DNA from: Fomes fomentarius
Lineage: Eukaryota; Basidiomycota; Agaricomycetes; Polyporales; Polyporaceae
Direction: 5' to 3'
DNA: 64,000 nt
Assembly: GCA_022606135.1 (NCBI GenBank)
Contig: JABYQN010000002.1
Span: forward strand, 2,170,001-2,234,000
The notes below the pieces were generated by a model. The model did no database searches and was not told the DNA's origin. It saw nothing but the letters and a program-made list of their open reading frames with translations. The position numbers and the translations under genes are program-made. Positions 46,400 to 56,958 of the stretch are shown in pieces (position 1 is the stretch's first letter; each line of letters starts with the position of its first letter).

Positions 46400-48135
46400 C
46401 CGAGGCAGTGTCAATCGCGGGTCATCAAGCCCTTGCAACCTACGATATCCTGTGGAGCATCTTCGATGACCAATACAATCCGAACCTCGAAGAGAAGACG
46501 CAGCACAACCTGTCTCGAGGGGATCTCGCTCGATGTGCCCCCGTGTGTTGTACATTCTACGAACCGGCGATATGGGTGCTCTGGAGTGCTTTAGACGACC
46601 TCGAACCTCTTTGGAGACTCCTGTCTCCTCAGCAATGTTTACCCAAGGTCCTGCATGAAGACGATCTGCATGCAGTATGTTCACTCAGTGATTGAGCTCT
46701 GCCGTTTTACCCTGGCGCAGATGCGTTTGCAGATCGAGCAAGCAAAACTCTGGAATCATGCCGAACATTGGGCTCGATTCCTTGCGCATAGTACAAGATA
46801 TGTCCTAACACTCGGTTACGCCAGCGCACGTATCAGAGCCCGGGAATAACGGGAGAAGACTCTCAGTGACACAAGGGGTGACGAATGGAACGCGAGACTC
46901 GTCCGTGCCGTGGTGGACAAGAACAATGGAGAACCTTCCTCCATGATATGAAGTGGACATGGTCCTCCAAAGAGGACATGTGCATCTCCCGTCTCCTCTC
47001 CCCTCATGTTCTGCACTTTGCTATCCACTACTACGGCCGCGAAAATGAGAGCGGCAGGGGAGACCTCTGGCCGGTACTCCTTAGGATGCGCGAAGTATGT
47101 ATGCCCCCACCTGCACAGCTTCGCCTTCCAGACCGAAGACGACTCCAGAGCGGGGTTGTGGCTCAGCGAAGAGCTCCTGCATCACCCAAGCCTCAGCGCG
47201 TTCACCTCATTAACCGTACGCGAGCTGAGGATGTGTCTACACTTGTTTCCAAACTCAAGCTAGTCGAAATCACTGCGGCCCTTGAGTACGACTTTCACAC
47301 GAGCGTTCCCTTGGTCCCCATCCCCTCAGCCAATCGCCGCCTCGTCGTTGCGCGAGTTAACCCTAAGTGGTAGCTACGAGAACCTCACAAATCTCTTCAC
47401 GGCGCTCAAAATCCTCTCCCTGGAAACTGCGAACATACATGTGTCGGACATGTTGCAGTGGCCTGAACTTCGCTTGCAGACGGCGGCCATCGCTCAGGCC
47501 TTCCGACCCACAGCATTGCGCAAACTGTGTCTTGCGTTCAGCAGGATCTATGCCAGCCAATCTGGTCAGCCCGACGTTCCCCTATCCTTGCTCAGCGTCC
47601 TACTAGTAGATCTGCTTCTCCCATTCTGCAACTTGGAGCATCTCGAAGTCAGGCCCGAGTACGATGGGTAATCCATGTTCCGCGCAGTTGAGCGTGACTT
47701 CGCCAGCATCGCGCGCGCATGGCCGAGGCTCCGTACACTCCATCTAGACTTTGCCATGTGGTGCGGTGGCACTTCCCCCTCACCCGATCGTTCTGATGCA
47801 CATGGCCCACTTCTGCCCCCACCTGCAAGAGCTTGTCTTGTCATCCGTCCGCATCCGCTGCACGACTCATCATCACCGACGATCCCAGGTTGGAGCAGGC
47901 TATCGGCCCTTCGAGAATAGACGAGCTAGCGGGAACGATACGTGCACTGTTCCCCAAGCTGTATAAGAATTTCCAAATGGGAGGACAGGAGGCAGAGCGC
48001 CATGGTCAGGTTGAGGAGGTATCGAGTATGGTCCCAGCTTCCCAGGCCGTCTCTTTCGTCGTGAAAGATGGTGCTGAGCGGTTCGCCTGCGGACAGCACC
48101 CCTCTTTCCTTCAATCATCCAAGAGTCAGCAGTAA
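46400..48135 (+). pseudogene. F-box protein pseudogene, second of a tandem pair
   Basis: This is a paralogue of the upstream copy, with the same order of segments. The F-box part is YDILWSIFDD then LSRGDLARCAPVCCTFYEPAI and VLWSALDDLEPLW. Later pieces lie in different frames: WNHAEHWARFLAHSTRYV (46.75 kb), CISRLLSPHVLHFAIHYY (46.98 kb), CPHLHSFAFQTEDDS (47.1 kb), SLRELTLSGSYENLTNLF (47.36 kb), TALRKLCLAFSRIYA (47.5 kb) and SIARAWPRLRTLHLDFA (47.7 kb). CPHLQELVLSSVRI (47.8 kb) and LIITDDPRLEQAIGPSRIDEL (47.88 kb) end the copy. An in-frame TAA at 47669 and repeated frame changes show decay. No start codon with good homology is left. The shared architecture shows a local duplication before both copies decayed. 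Confidence 0.78.
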
Positions 48136-48352
48136 CTCCATCATCTAAAATGGAACGTGACCTAGCCTACAGTCAAACCCCTCTATGGACGTACCATCAA
48201 CGCTATCACAGCGTTCGTGACTACTCACATCACCACAATTGGAACGAGTTGCTTCCGTATGGCATGCGGGACGCGTAACCATATCTTGCACATGAATTCG
48301 GGCTACTATACAATTCCTCATGATACATGTGTGACCAAACAGGCTCCCTTCA

Positions 48353-50206
48353 TCACGAAGAGACGATGGACAGAGTGTACGTCTTGCTATGGCTACTCCC
48401 GGTGAAGACAGTCTCCTGCGTCGATCCGCTCGGGGTCGCGTCACTGGAGAACGCAGTCGAGCCCGAAAAGGCGAGGAGCAGGCTGCTCCCGGAAGTGACC
48501 TACATATCCATCGCGAGACGCGTTGAGTTATAATGGTCGAGCCTGTACACACCGAAAAGGGGAGTCGGCTCACAGCAGAGAACTTCGACGCAGTCACCCC
48601 ACTACCACACGAGAAACTGCCGCTGGAAACGCCACAATTGCCCTTTGAGCTCGACATGGTGAAGCTATCGGCGGTGCCGGAGAAGGTGTAAGTCGCGAGC
48701 GTCTGGACAGACCAGGTACCGGCAGAGATAAGACCACCAGTAGTGCTGGCATGGAGCGTGCCCTTGCTGGGCAAGCTACCAGGGCTCTGCATACGATCAT
48801 CAGAGGATGTACGAAGGCAACAGGGCTGGGATTCAACATACGCCAGTAGGGCTGCTGCCGCCCTAAGTGACGTCGAATGGTTAGTTCAAGTTTGGCAACG
48901 AAACAATAGCAAAGAGGGACATACCGACGTGGTGGTGGTGGTGGTTCCGCCGGATTTAAGAGGATATTTAATACCACTGGACTTGCATGATCCGGCCTTA
49001 GGCGCATCTGGCGGAGTATAAGCACCTGATTCCAAAGAGTTCTTCGTCCGGGTACATACCAATGGGAACGAAGGTACCATCAATCACCGAGCCCTTCAAG
49101 TTGAAGTACCACTCGATAGCATTGAGGTTGTTACCATTGCAATTGAGCGCGGGCGTGACGCCCGTCGCAGACTTGAGTGCAGACGTGAGCGTTGAAAGGC
49201 TGTAGGTCTTGCTGGAGCTGGGAGTGATGCCTGCCTTGGACAGGAAGTCATAAGTTGGGAGAGTCTGTAGTTGCGTGAGCCACATATGTAACCGCGGAAT
49301 AGTGTGAGGCGAACCTTGAAGAGTTTCACGACTGTGTTGAAGAATGCGACAGCCTCGGCGCCCTTGGCGCTGCCGGAAGGCAAACACGAAGGCTTCAATG
49401 TACTGTAGCACGTTCCATGTGTGCTCCACTCGTGCTGGGGATGCATTAGAGTCGGAATAATACACAGAATGCTTGGTACGATGACTTACTTCCCAGAACT
49501 GTTCGTCCTTGCCGTTGATATCAACCCAGAACTACATAGAGCGTTAGCGCTACAGATGACACTAGAATGAACCTGCTCACATCCTGCATGAACGACAGGG
49601 TGTCACTGGCGCCTTGCGCTGACAAGAGCTGTCACCGATTTTCAATATCTATACCATCACACCATGAGAACAGAGGACATACACCAGCAATATCTGTGTA
49701 GGCACGCGAGGAGTCGCAGTTCTCCTCGAAGGTGCCATCGCAGCTGAGGGTGTGATCATAGGTGTCAGAATGACTCTATTCGACGTTCAGGAGGGAAGTA
49801 CTGACTTGTCCGGCCACAGACCTAGACCATACCACGTTAGATGGCATGCGGAGGCGTAGGCGATTGTGATGTGACGCACCATGAATAGTCCAGCTGTTCG
49901 ATGGACCAGTGGACGGGTCCGTGTCCCAGAACTGAGTCTGGAGAAGGAGACCCTACGTGCACCAAGACTCCTCGTCAGCGACGGACCCCTTCCATTCCAT
50001 GCATCACAACGTTCACGTACTCCTGGCGACTCGAAGCAACACGAATTCGCCTGCGCAGTAGTGTTGTGGCAGGAAGTCTGGCCGCTGGTCGAGCATCCAG
50101 AACTGACGCGCTTGAACAAACTCATAGAATCCACCGGACTCGTCAGGGGGGGCAGCGCGATCGCCGAGCCCGCAAGGGCACCGAGAGCGAGAGTGGCGGC
50201 GAGCAT
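48353..50206 (-). CDS. Secreted ribonuclease T2
   Basis: An extracellular or vacuolar acid RNase that cuts RNA through 2',3'-cyclic phosphates (family knowledge). The start MLAATLALGALAGSAIALP is a signal peptide, followed by a propeptide with a Kex2-type KR site (SLFKR). CSTSGQTSC and SCCFESPGG begin the mature enzyme. Both active-site signatures are present: CAS I SWTIHGLWPD and CAS II EHEWSTHGTC, on different exons. Further parts are FFNTVVKLF, LPTYDFLSKAGI, CNGNNLNAIEWYFNLKGS and, after a Thr/Ser linker, a C-terminal domain (LATYTFSGTADSFTM to HSKTYTLSIVSS) with the stop at 48353. The gene has about nine introns. The donor after GSVIDG or after FVPIG is uncertain. The linker includes a run of six Thr codons. 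Confidence 0.92.
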
Positions 50207-51073
50207 CGTGAGGATAAGTAATTCAAGCAGCGGCGGATCGCTCAGACGTCAACGAGGGTCGGAAAGTGGCTGTATCATCCGCTCAGCCAAGCAGGTGCTC
50301 TTTATACGAGGGGCCTGCCCGAGTGCCCATTCAGAACATCATTGAGGGCTCCCAACTGGCTTCGCGCGCGCCCGGGAAAACGCCATCCGTCCAGACAGAT
50401 ACGGCCGTGTCACAGCTCAGATGCGGGACCACGCGGCGGCGGAGCACATGTATACGTGCGTACATCGGAACTTGGAGGAGGGACGCGCGCAAAATTGGCA
50501 GTGGCTTATGGAAGGCGACAGCGCGCCTGATCCAGAGCTGTCGTCCAGAAATATGCAACTACGCCCTCGGCTGCGCGATAGCGACTGCTGTATACTGACT
50601 GTTGTGGAGCATCACATGTCTCCATGTGGGCTCTTCTCAACAGTCAGAGAATGACAGGCTGACAACAATCACCTCGGGATGCGGAAAGGATCTGCGTAGG
50701 TTCCGACGCCAGACCAGTTCGGATGCCAGACCAAGACAAGGTTGTCGTGGGACGTGGGCAGGTGAATGGTAGTGTTCACGGAGAAAGAGAGGGGAACTTA
50801 CCACGAACGTGGCGGGAGAGTGAACAGGTCGACGCTGAGCCGCATGGATGATCCCAATTTAGATCGTAACACCGGGTCAACACATGATTGTCGTCTTCTC
50901 TTCCCCGTAGCGCCCGTATCCTGCCACCAGCCATCCAACAGGCTCTTATCAGCATTCGCAGACAGAGAGGTATCGCATGTCTCAGTCGTGATTATATCGT
51001 CAAGTACATTCGCACTATACAGCCACCAGGCCCCAGCTCCTCACCATGAATAGTCTGTTGCGACCACACGCAA
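50207..51073. other. Intergenic, RNase T2 promoter and MSC7 3' flank
   Basis: About 870 nt. Apart from the TATA box listed separately I see no gene. The stretch also contains the 3' UTR of the aldehyde dehydrogenase gene at its far end. Confidence 0.45.
50301..50306 (-). promoter_or_regulatory. TATA box of the RNase T2 gene
   Basis: TATAAA on the minus strand, 95 nt upstream of the RNase T2 ATG, at the usual distance for a fungal core promoter. Confidence 0.6.
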
Positions 51074-53524
51074 TCACCTCCCGCTCGCCCGAACGAGCTT
51101 CGAGAGCGCATCTATCCTCGTACGCCACGCATCTGCGTACAGGAACCCGACCAGGCCACTGATGAAATCCCTGAAACCGAGATGAGTCTCTACCGCGCGG
51201 ATGTGGAGCGAACTCGCGTACCAGCTCTGTGTGACGGAGCGCACAGGATAGTCGAGCACAGCAGGAATTGAGGTCTGGATTGCCCATCCCCATCGGTCGA
51301 CTACGATCGCCTTCGTGTTTGTCAGAGAACGCAAACCCTCCGGGCCACCTGTCACCCCCACCATCAGTGGTTGCTATTTATATACATCACGGTTGCTTCT
51401 ACTCACCGAACCGCCCGTAGCCACTGTACTTCGTGCCGCCAAACGGCAGATCTTGACTGTAATATATATCTGTCAGTCCCTCGTCAGTTTTGCATTGTGA
51501 TTGTACGCACTTGAGCTGACAAAACGGTCAGTTTCGTCGATATCATACGCCACAGTATGCCACTCACATAGAAGACCCCGAAGTCGTTGATCGCAACCAT
51601 GCCGCATTGAAGGCGTTTAGCAACCTTCAGGCAAGTCTCCCGCACAGGCCCAAAGACACTCGCACCGAGGCCATACCGAGTGCTATTCGCAATCTCGATG
51701 GCCTGTTCAACCGTTTCGTATTTGATGATCAAACCAATAGGCGCGAAGACTGAGTTGAACAGTCAATCTCGTATCTTAACACATTGAACAACACTCACGT
51801 TCGGACTGAGCAATAGCAGCATCTGGGTTGACATCGCCCAGAAGAGTCGGCTTGAAGTACGAGCCCTTCTCGAGGTACGGGTGCGTCCATGGCTCACCAC
51901 CAACGGTGAGGGTAGCTCCCTGGTTGACGGCATCCTGGATCGCTTGCTGAAGACCGGGGAAGCGCTCACCCGAGATCATGGCGCCGACGTCTGCAACAGG
52001 TGCAATACCATCTCCTGGGCTCTTGAGCGAATGTCCAGGACGCAATTTCTCCGCACGCTCGGTCAACAGATGGAACAGGTCATCATATTGCGACTCGTGC
52101 ACAAGAATCCGCTCGATACCGATGCAATTCTGTCCTGCATTCTGGCTGTTTCGGCATCAGCAAGTGTCGACATATATGCGTGAATGCACGTACTAGATGC
52201 CGCGCATGAGCAGACTAGCGTATTTCTCTAGGTCCGTCGAGGGCAAGAGAATAGCGGGGTCCTTGCCGCCCAACTCGAGCGTAACCGGTGTGAGGTACTC
52301 GGTAGCGTCCTGTGCAACCTGAACACAAGCCTCAATACTTGATCACTATTTAGCGACGGAGTACATACAATGCGTCCCACGCGCTCAGAGCCGATGAAGG
52401 TGATGTGCCGAATGAACGGAGACTTGGTCAGTGCTGGGGCTTCTTCGGGATAGCAGCAGACGAGCTGTTGAAGTATAAGCATATGTTGCACAGAATGAAC
52501 AAAGTTAGTACCTGCACGAGCTCCTCGTCGTGACCACACGCCTTCAGGCACTCCTTGATGGCTTGCACAAACCATTGTGTTGACCAGACGACGTTCTCAG
52601 AGCACTTCAGGACAACGCTGTTACCAGCAAAGAGCGCAGCAATGATGGGAGACCAAGCATTGTGCAAGGCTGAGGACGTGGAGAAGGTTGACTAGGACGC
52701 GAGGTAAATGCACGACTTGGACTCACGATAGTTCCAGGACACGATGGCCGCGACTACACCAAGCGGCTCGTAGTGCACGTAGGATTTTTTGTAAAACATG
52801 AGGAGGTTGTTGTATCTCTTCTCAGGAGAGAGCACGCGTTCGCCATGGTTAATGAGCCAGTCTAACTTTGAGCAGGTCGTGATGATCTCGCCTAGCGCGG
52901 CGTCCAGCACTGCACGAGACGCGAGTGTTAAAGTGACGCGCAAGTCTACAAGAGGCATAGCAGACGTACTAGTCTTCCCCGTATCACGGCACGCAACCTT
53001 CGCGCATACCTCCTGGTTGTCAACCAGCCATTTCTTCAAGCTCCTCATTACGCGTCTGCGGTCATGGAACGAAGTTTGAGCCCAGGTCTTTTGTGCCTCG
53101 TATGCATGTGCGATCTTCCTCGTTATATCTTCAGGGCTATCAGCCAGAATGGTGTCCAAGTGGTAGGCCGTAGCAGGGTCGTAAGCAGTGATATATTTTC
53201 GGTCGGGGAGGGGGAAAGCAGGAAGGAGGCCGTCAGTGTTTAGATGCGCCTCCAGCGAAGGCTCTGGCAGCTTCTGCGCTGTCCAAGTTTCTTTGATTTG
53301 CTAAGCACACGACCTATGTGGTCAGAGACCATACCCATCAATCGGGGAAAATGTGGACGTACAGACGGCGGAGTTAATCTAAAGAATATAGCGCGATTGA
53401 GAATAGAGTGGTATCGGTTTATGACGAGCCATATTCCGAGAGCGACGCAAATTGTCAGTAGCCAGACTGGATCGATTACGCCGCCCTCCTCTTCGTAGTC
53501 GTAGTCGACCTCGTGGTAGGCCAT
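51074..53524 (-). CDS. MSC7: Membrane-anchored aldehyde dehydrogenase, Msc7-like
   Basis: NAD(P)-dependent aldehyde dehydrogenase of the fungal Msc7 group, anchored in a membrane, likely the ER. Exon 1 (53524 to about 53360) encodes an acidic start (MAYHEVDYDYEEEGG) and a transmembrane helix (VWLLTICVALGIWLVIN). The enzymatic part follows: the N-terminal ALDH region with DRKYITAYDPAT, PLGVVAAIVSWNY, FAGNSVVLKCSE, HITFIGSERVG (NAD-binding loop), VTLELGGKDPA (catalytic Glu) and NAGQNCIG (nucleophilic Cys). Later motifs are GSYFKPTLLGDV, VFAPIGLIIKYET, YGLGASVFG and PFGGTKYSGYGRFGG. The last exon ends SKLVRASGR at 51074. All catalytic residues appear intact. It is divergent from the RING gene. 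Confidence 0.92.
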
Positions 53525-53809
53525 GGTATCGCAGGGGTATGTTGAGTGGTGATGGGAGAAGGAGGGAAGGACGCCTCGCGGACGAAGCAATTGGTTCGGA
53601 AAACAACCGCCCAGGACAATCGAAGTGCTTTCAAGCTTGAGCAATTGTCAACACGACGTGTACGCGTTGTTGCACCCTATTTGGTTTCGGTGGCTGCAGA
53701 TCGCGGCTATCCGTTCCGGCGCCTCGACGTCATCTGCTGCTGCACCACGTCTAGCCGACTCTCAGCTCTTCTTCCTACCATCCACACTGTCTATTCCAAA
53801 CTACACACT
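53525..53809. promoter_or_regulatory. Divergent promoter, MSC7 / RING E3 ligase
   Basis: 285 nt between opposite start codons. The two genes must share this short region. No clear TATA box is present, as often in housekeeping divergent promoters. Confidence 0.5.
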
Positions 53810-55574
53810 ATGTCTAGCAGGCAATCAATGCCTATGTGGTACTGCCATGAGGTGCTTAATTTGCTGCTCTTGCCTTGACCTGTAGCTAATAACACTCTTC
53901 AGTGCCATGCGGAGATGCACCCTCTGATGGTGCGTACCGGCTCGCCTCAAGGCCCCATTCTGTCGCTCACTTGACCGACAATCAGGTCCCAGAACCTCAC
54001 TGTGCATCCTGTAACGGATCCTTTGTGGAGAAGGTATGTCGCTATGATTACTATATCCCGCTCAACTACATAGCGCAATCTAGATAGAGAACCCGGCAGA
54101 CGACCCACGCGAGTTCCAACTTGGCGACGGTGGCCAATGGGACGATGGTGCATTGCCCCCGAATATGGACATGTTCTTTAGTACGTTTGTTCTACCTCGC
54201 CCGGCTACAATTATCCAACATCTCTTCAGCGGGACTTCGATCAATTCTGAGCGGGGCAAACCCGTCTCCTCCCTCCGCCACCCCTTCTTCAAGTACTGGC
54301 GGCTCTGCAAGCGGGACGCAGAGTCGCAGGACATCAAGTGAAAGACCTAGATCCCCTACTGAGCCCCGTGTCCACACTGCGGTGCGTCGCAAACCTAATC
54401 TCGCGGTTTGATGAATCCTCATCCGATTGTAGGGGCGCAACGGGCAATTCACGATACGAATAGAACGCTCCAGCACGCCTGGCGGTCGAACGCGGACCTT
54501 GGTTCTTGGTGGACAGTCAGGGTCTGGCGGAGGTAACAACGACGAGGTTCCCAGACTGTCGCAGTAAGGTGTCAAGTTAACCTGTGATTGGCGTCTGACA
54601 CAGGATTGTCCAGATTTGCACCTCTTCGGAATGCCGATGGTATTCAGCAAGACCGGCCGAATGTCGCGGGACCTCTACTTGCTCAGTACTTACTTTCACT
54701 GATGGGCCCCGCGCGTGGTGGAGATCCTTTGTCGGAGATGTTAGGTGGCATGTTTGGGCCTGGTGGTTTGCCTGGCATGCCCGGCGGCCCGGAGTCTGGA
54801 CGGTGGGGCGACTATGTATTTAACCAAGAGGGTACGTCTATTTTCCTACTCATCTAAAAAATCTGGCTCGCCTCATAACTGGTGTACAGCTCTCGACCAC
54901 ATCATCTCTCAAATCATGGAGAACAGTGATGCACATCAGCCGGTTCCAGCATCAGAAGAAGTCATGGAGAAGTTGCCGCGTGTTGTGTTGGAGGAGGGAT
55001 GTACGTTTGTCCCTCTTTCATCCCTCCCAGATCTCGTCCTGATATATCACGACGTACAAGCGCCTCTACTAGAGAAGGATTGTGCGGTGTGCAAGGACAC
55101 GTTCACGTTAGGCACAGAAGATCCTGATGAGCAAGTTGTCATCACACTGCCTTGCCAACATCCTTTCCACGAACCTTGTATCATCCCTTGGCTCAAGAGT
55201 AGCGGCACCTGTCCCGTGTGCAGGTCCGTCGCTTTGAACATTTCTACCTCCGGGTGCTGATCCTTCGCGCTAGGTATCAACTCGTCCCTCAAACCAGCTC
55301 GCATGCTCCGGGGTCAGGGCCTTCTACAGGTTCAACCCGCTCAGATAACTCGTCGAACGGCGGTGGAGGGCTTCTTCAGAACGTGTTTAGCCTTTTCGGC
55401 GGGCATGGCACGCAGAATGGAGAGAGCTCGGGTCCAAGTGGGTCAAGTAGTAGTGGCGGCAGCATTGGCAACACCCAAAGTCAGGGCAGTACTTCCTCCG
55501 GCAGTGGTCAGAACTCATCGCATCGAGACCAGCACTATGACATACCAGGCGGATGGGGCGACCAGGTAGACTGA
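53810..55574 (+). CDS. RING-H2 E3 ubiquitin ligase, RNF115/126-like
   Basis: Predicted E3 ligase with the two-part layout of the RNF115/RNF126/BCA2 family. An N-terminal zinc ribbon (WYCHECHAEM, then HCASCNGSFVEKIE) is spread over small exons. A long Ser/Gly/Pro-rich middle follows, and a C-terminal RING-H2 is encoded at about 55080-55222: CAVCKDTF, then LPCQHPFHEPCIIPWL and CPVCR. This satisfies C-x2-C, C-x-H-x2-H-x2-C and C-x2-C spacing. Upstream of the RING is an ALDHIISQIMENSD helix typical of the family. The C-terminal tail is Ser/Gly-rich low complexity ending QVD at 55574. In animals the zinc ribbon binds ubiquitin or BAG6, linking these enzymes to quality control. The ATG at 53810 starts the ribbon exon. 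Confidence 0.88.
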
Positions 55575-55946
55575 TATCTGGAGTTGTCCGTTGACTGTTG
55601 TAGATCTCATATCCCATATGTATCTTTCGTACTGCGCGTCTCGCAGACTCGCACATGTCTTAGGTGCTACGCTGGCAATGACGGAAGGACAGCTCTTCCG
55701 TCACGATAGTCTTAATGTAGTGTATAGTGGTTGTTGTTTGAAGTCAATAGATGATACTGATAGTGATACAAACGAAAGGTGCCAAGAGCGCTTGCCAATG
55801 CGCGCACACCTGACTGACGCGTCGCGGGGCCCAATCGAGTAGACGCGTCGTCAGTGACGCCATGGGCGATCGCTGCCAGTATGTGCGTCACACCCTTCAC
55901 ACTGTACAGTCCCCTTATATACGGCCGTCTCAGGTCAGTTGCACCC
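55575..55946. other. Intergenic between RING and NTF2-like genes
   Basis: About 370 nt with the 3' UTR of the RING gene and the promoter of the next gene, which has a TATA-like CTTATATACG at 55914-55923, roughly 25-30 nt before the ATG. Nothing else is visible. Confidence 0.45.
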
Positions 55947-56827
55947 ATGGTTTCTCTTCGGTCCCTCTCCCGTTCAAGTATCTTCTACCGTAGACCACCA
56001 CTGGCAGCCGCTCGTCAGTTTCATACTTCACTCAGACTCAACATGCCCGTCAGCAGCGACGACGTAAAGAATGCATCCGGCTTGACCGCCAATGAAACGA
56101 AGAATCTCAAGGATAGAAGCCCAGAGCAGCACGAGCAGAAGATCATCGAGGGCATCAGGGAGGCAAGTAACTTATCCGGAAGTATTCGGTAGCTACTAAC
56201 CGGTACCGCCTTCCCAGCTATACACATGCAAGCCAAACGATGTATGACAAGCGGAATAGATATGCACATGATGCGCTTGACTCATGAGTTATTTAGCGCA
56301 CTTATGAGATATATGCACCAGAGGCCGTCTTTCATGACCCTATTGGCATCGCCGAAGGCATCAAGTCGATTCGTGAGCAGTTCAACGGGCTGGCCAAGGT
56401 GAGCAAGATGCCTATAACTAACCCGGCTGTGTGGCGCATGTGTTTCAATGCAGATTTTCCCTCGTGCCGATCTTCCTTCCTTCCGTGTCCTGGAGAATCC
56501 GCCTTCTGTTCCGAAGAGCACCATTCTGATCGACCAAGACGTGGCTTACTACCGTGACCCCAAGGGAGAGCCCACGAAGGTGCGCGACAGGAGTTGAGAC
56601 TTCGCTACATCAACTGATCTTCGACGATGAAGACTGTGAACTCCCTCCTGACCCTGGAGACGAATGACAAGCATCAAGTAGTGCGCCACACCGAGGAATG
56701 GAACCACCTACGTGAGACGAATAGGGAGGATGGCTTCCTGGGAACACTCAATGAATATAGGAAGAAGCTCACGGCCAACACCACCGGCCTGTTCGTCAGT
56801 CAGGAGCCTCCCACGCAGAAGAAGTGA
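55947..56827 (+). CDS. NTF2/SnoaL-like fold protein, probably mitochondrial
   Basis: The start MVSLRSLSRSSIFYRRPPLAAARQF is an Arg/Ser-rich presequence; an in-frame ATG at 56043 (MPVSSDDVKN) would give a cytosolic form. The core reads LYTCKPND, RTYEIYAPEAVFHDPIGIAEGIKSI, FNGLAKIFPRADLPSF, then TVNSLLTLETND and HTEEWNHLRETNREDGFLG. This is the pattern of fungal SnoaL-like proteins with a small alpha+beta barrel that usually binds a hydrophobic ligand; no catalytic role can be claimed. Exons are 55947-56162, 56218-56241 (24 nt), 56297-56400 and two more. The first intron has a GC donor. It is convergent with the Lgl gene, 131 nt apart. Confidence 0.8.
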
Positions 56828-56958
56828 TCCGTTTGTGAAGGACCGAGGAACATGTAATTATACAGACTGTACCATATCGTGTAGACATACTCTGGAGAAT
56901 CTCACCCATTCACGAGTTGGCCGCCGACTCAAGTAATCACACTTCGTTTGCGATGCCT

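Noticed and set aside
48560..48620. 31-nt intron near the 3' end of the RNase T2 gene
   Set aside because: It is too short for this genome and would end the protein early. A longer intron from the same donor joins to the conserved C-terminal strand ending TYTLSIVSS.
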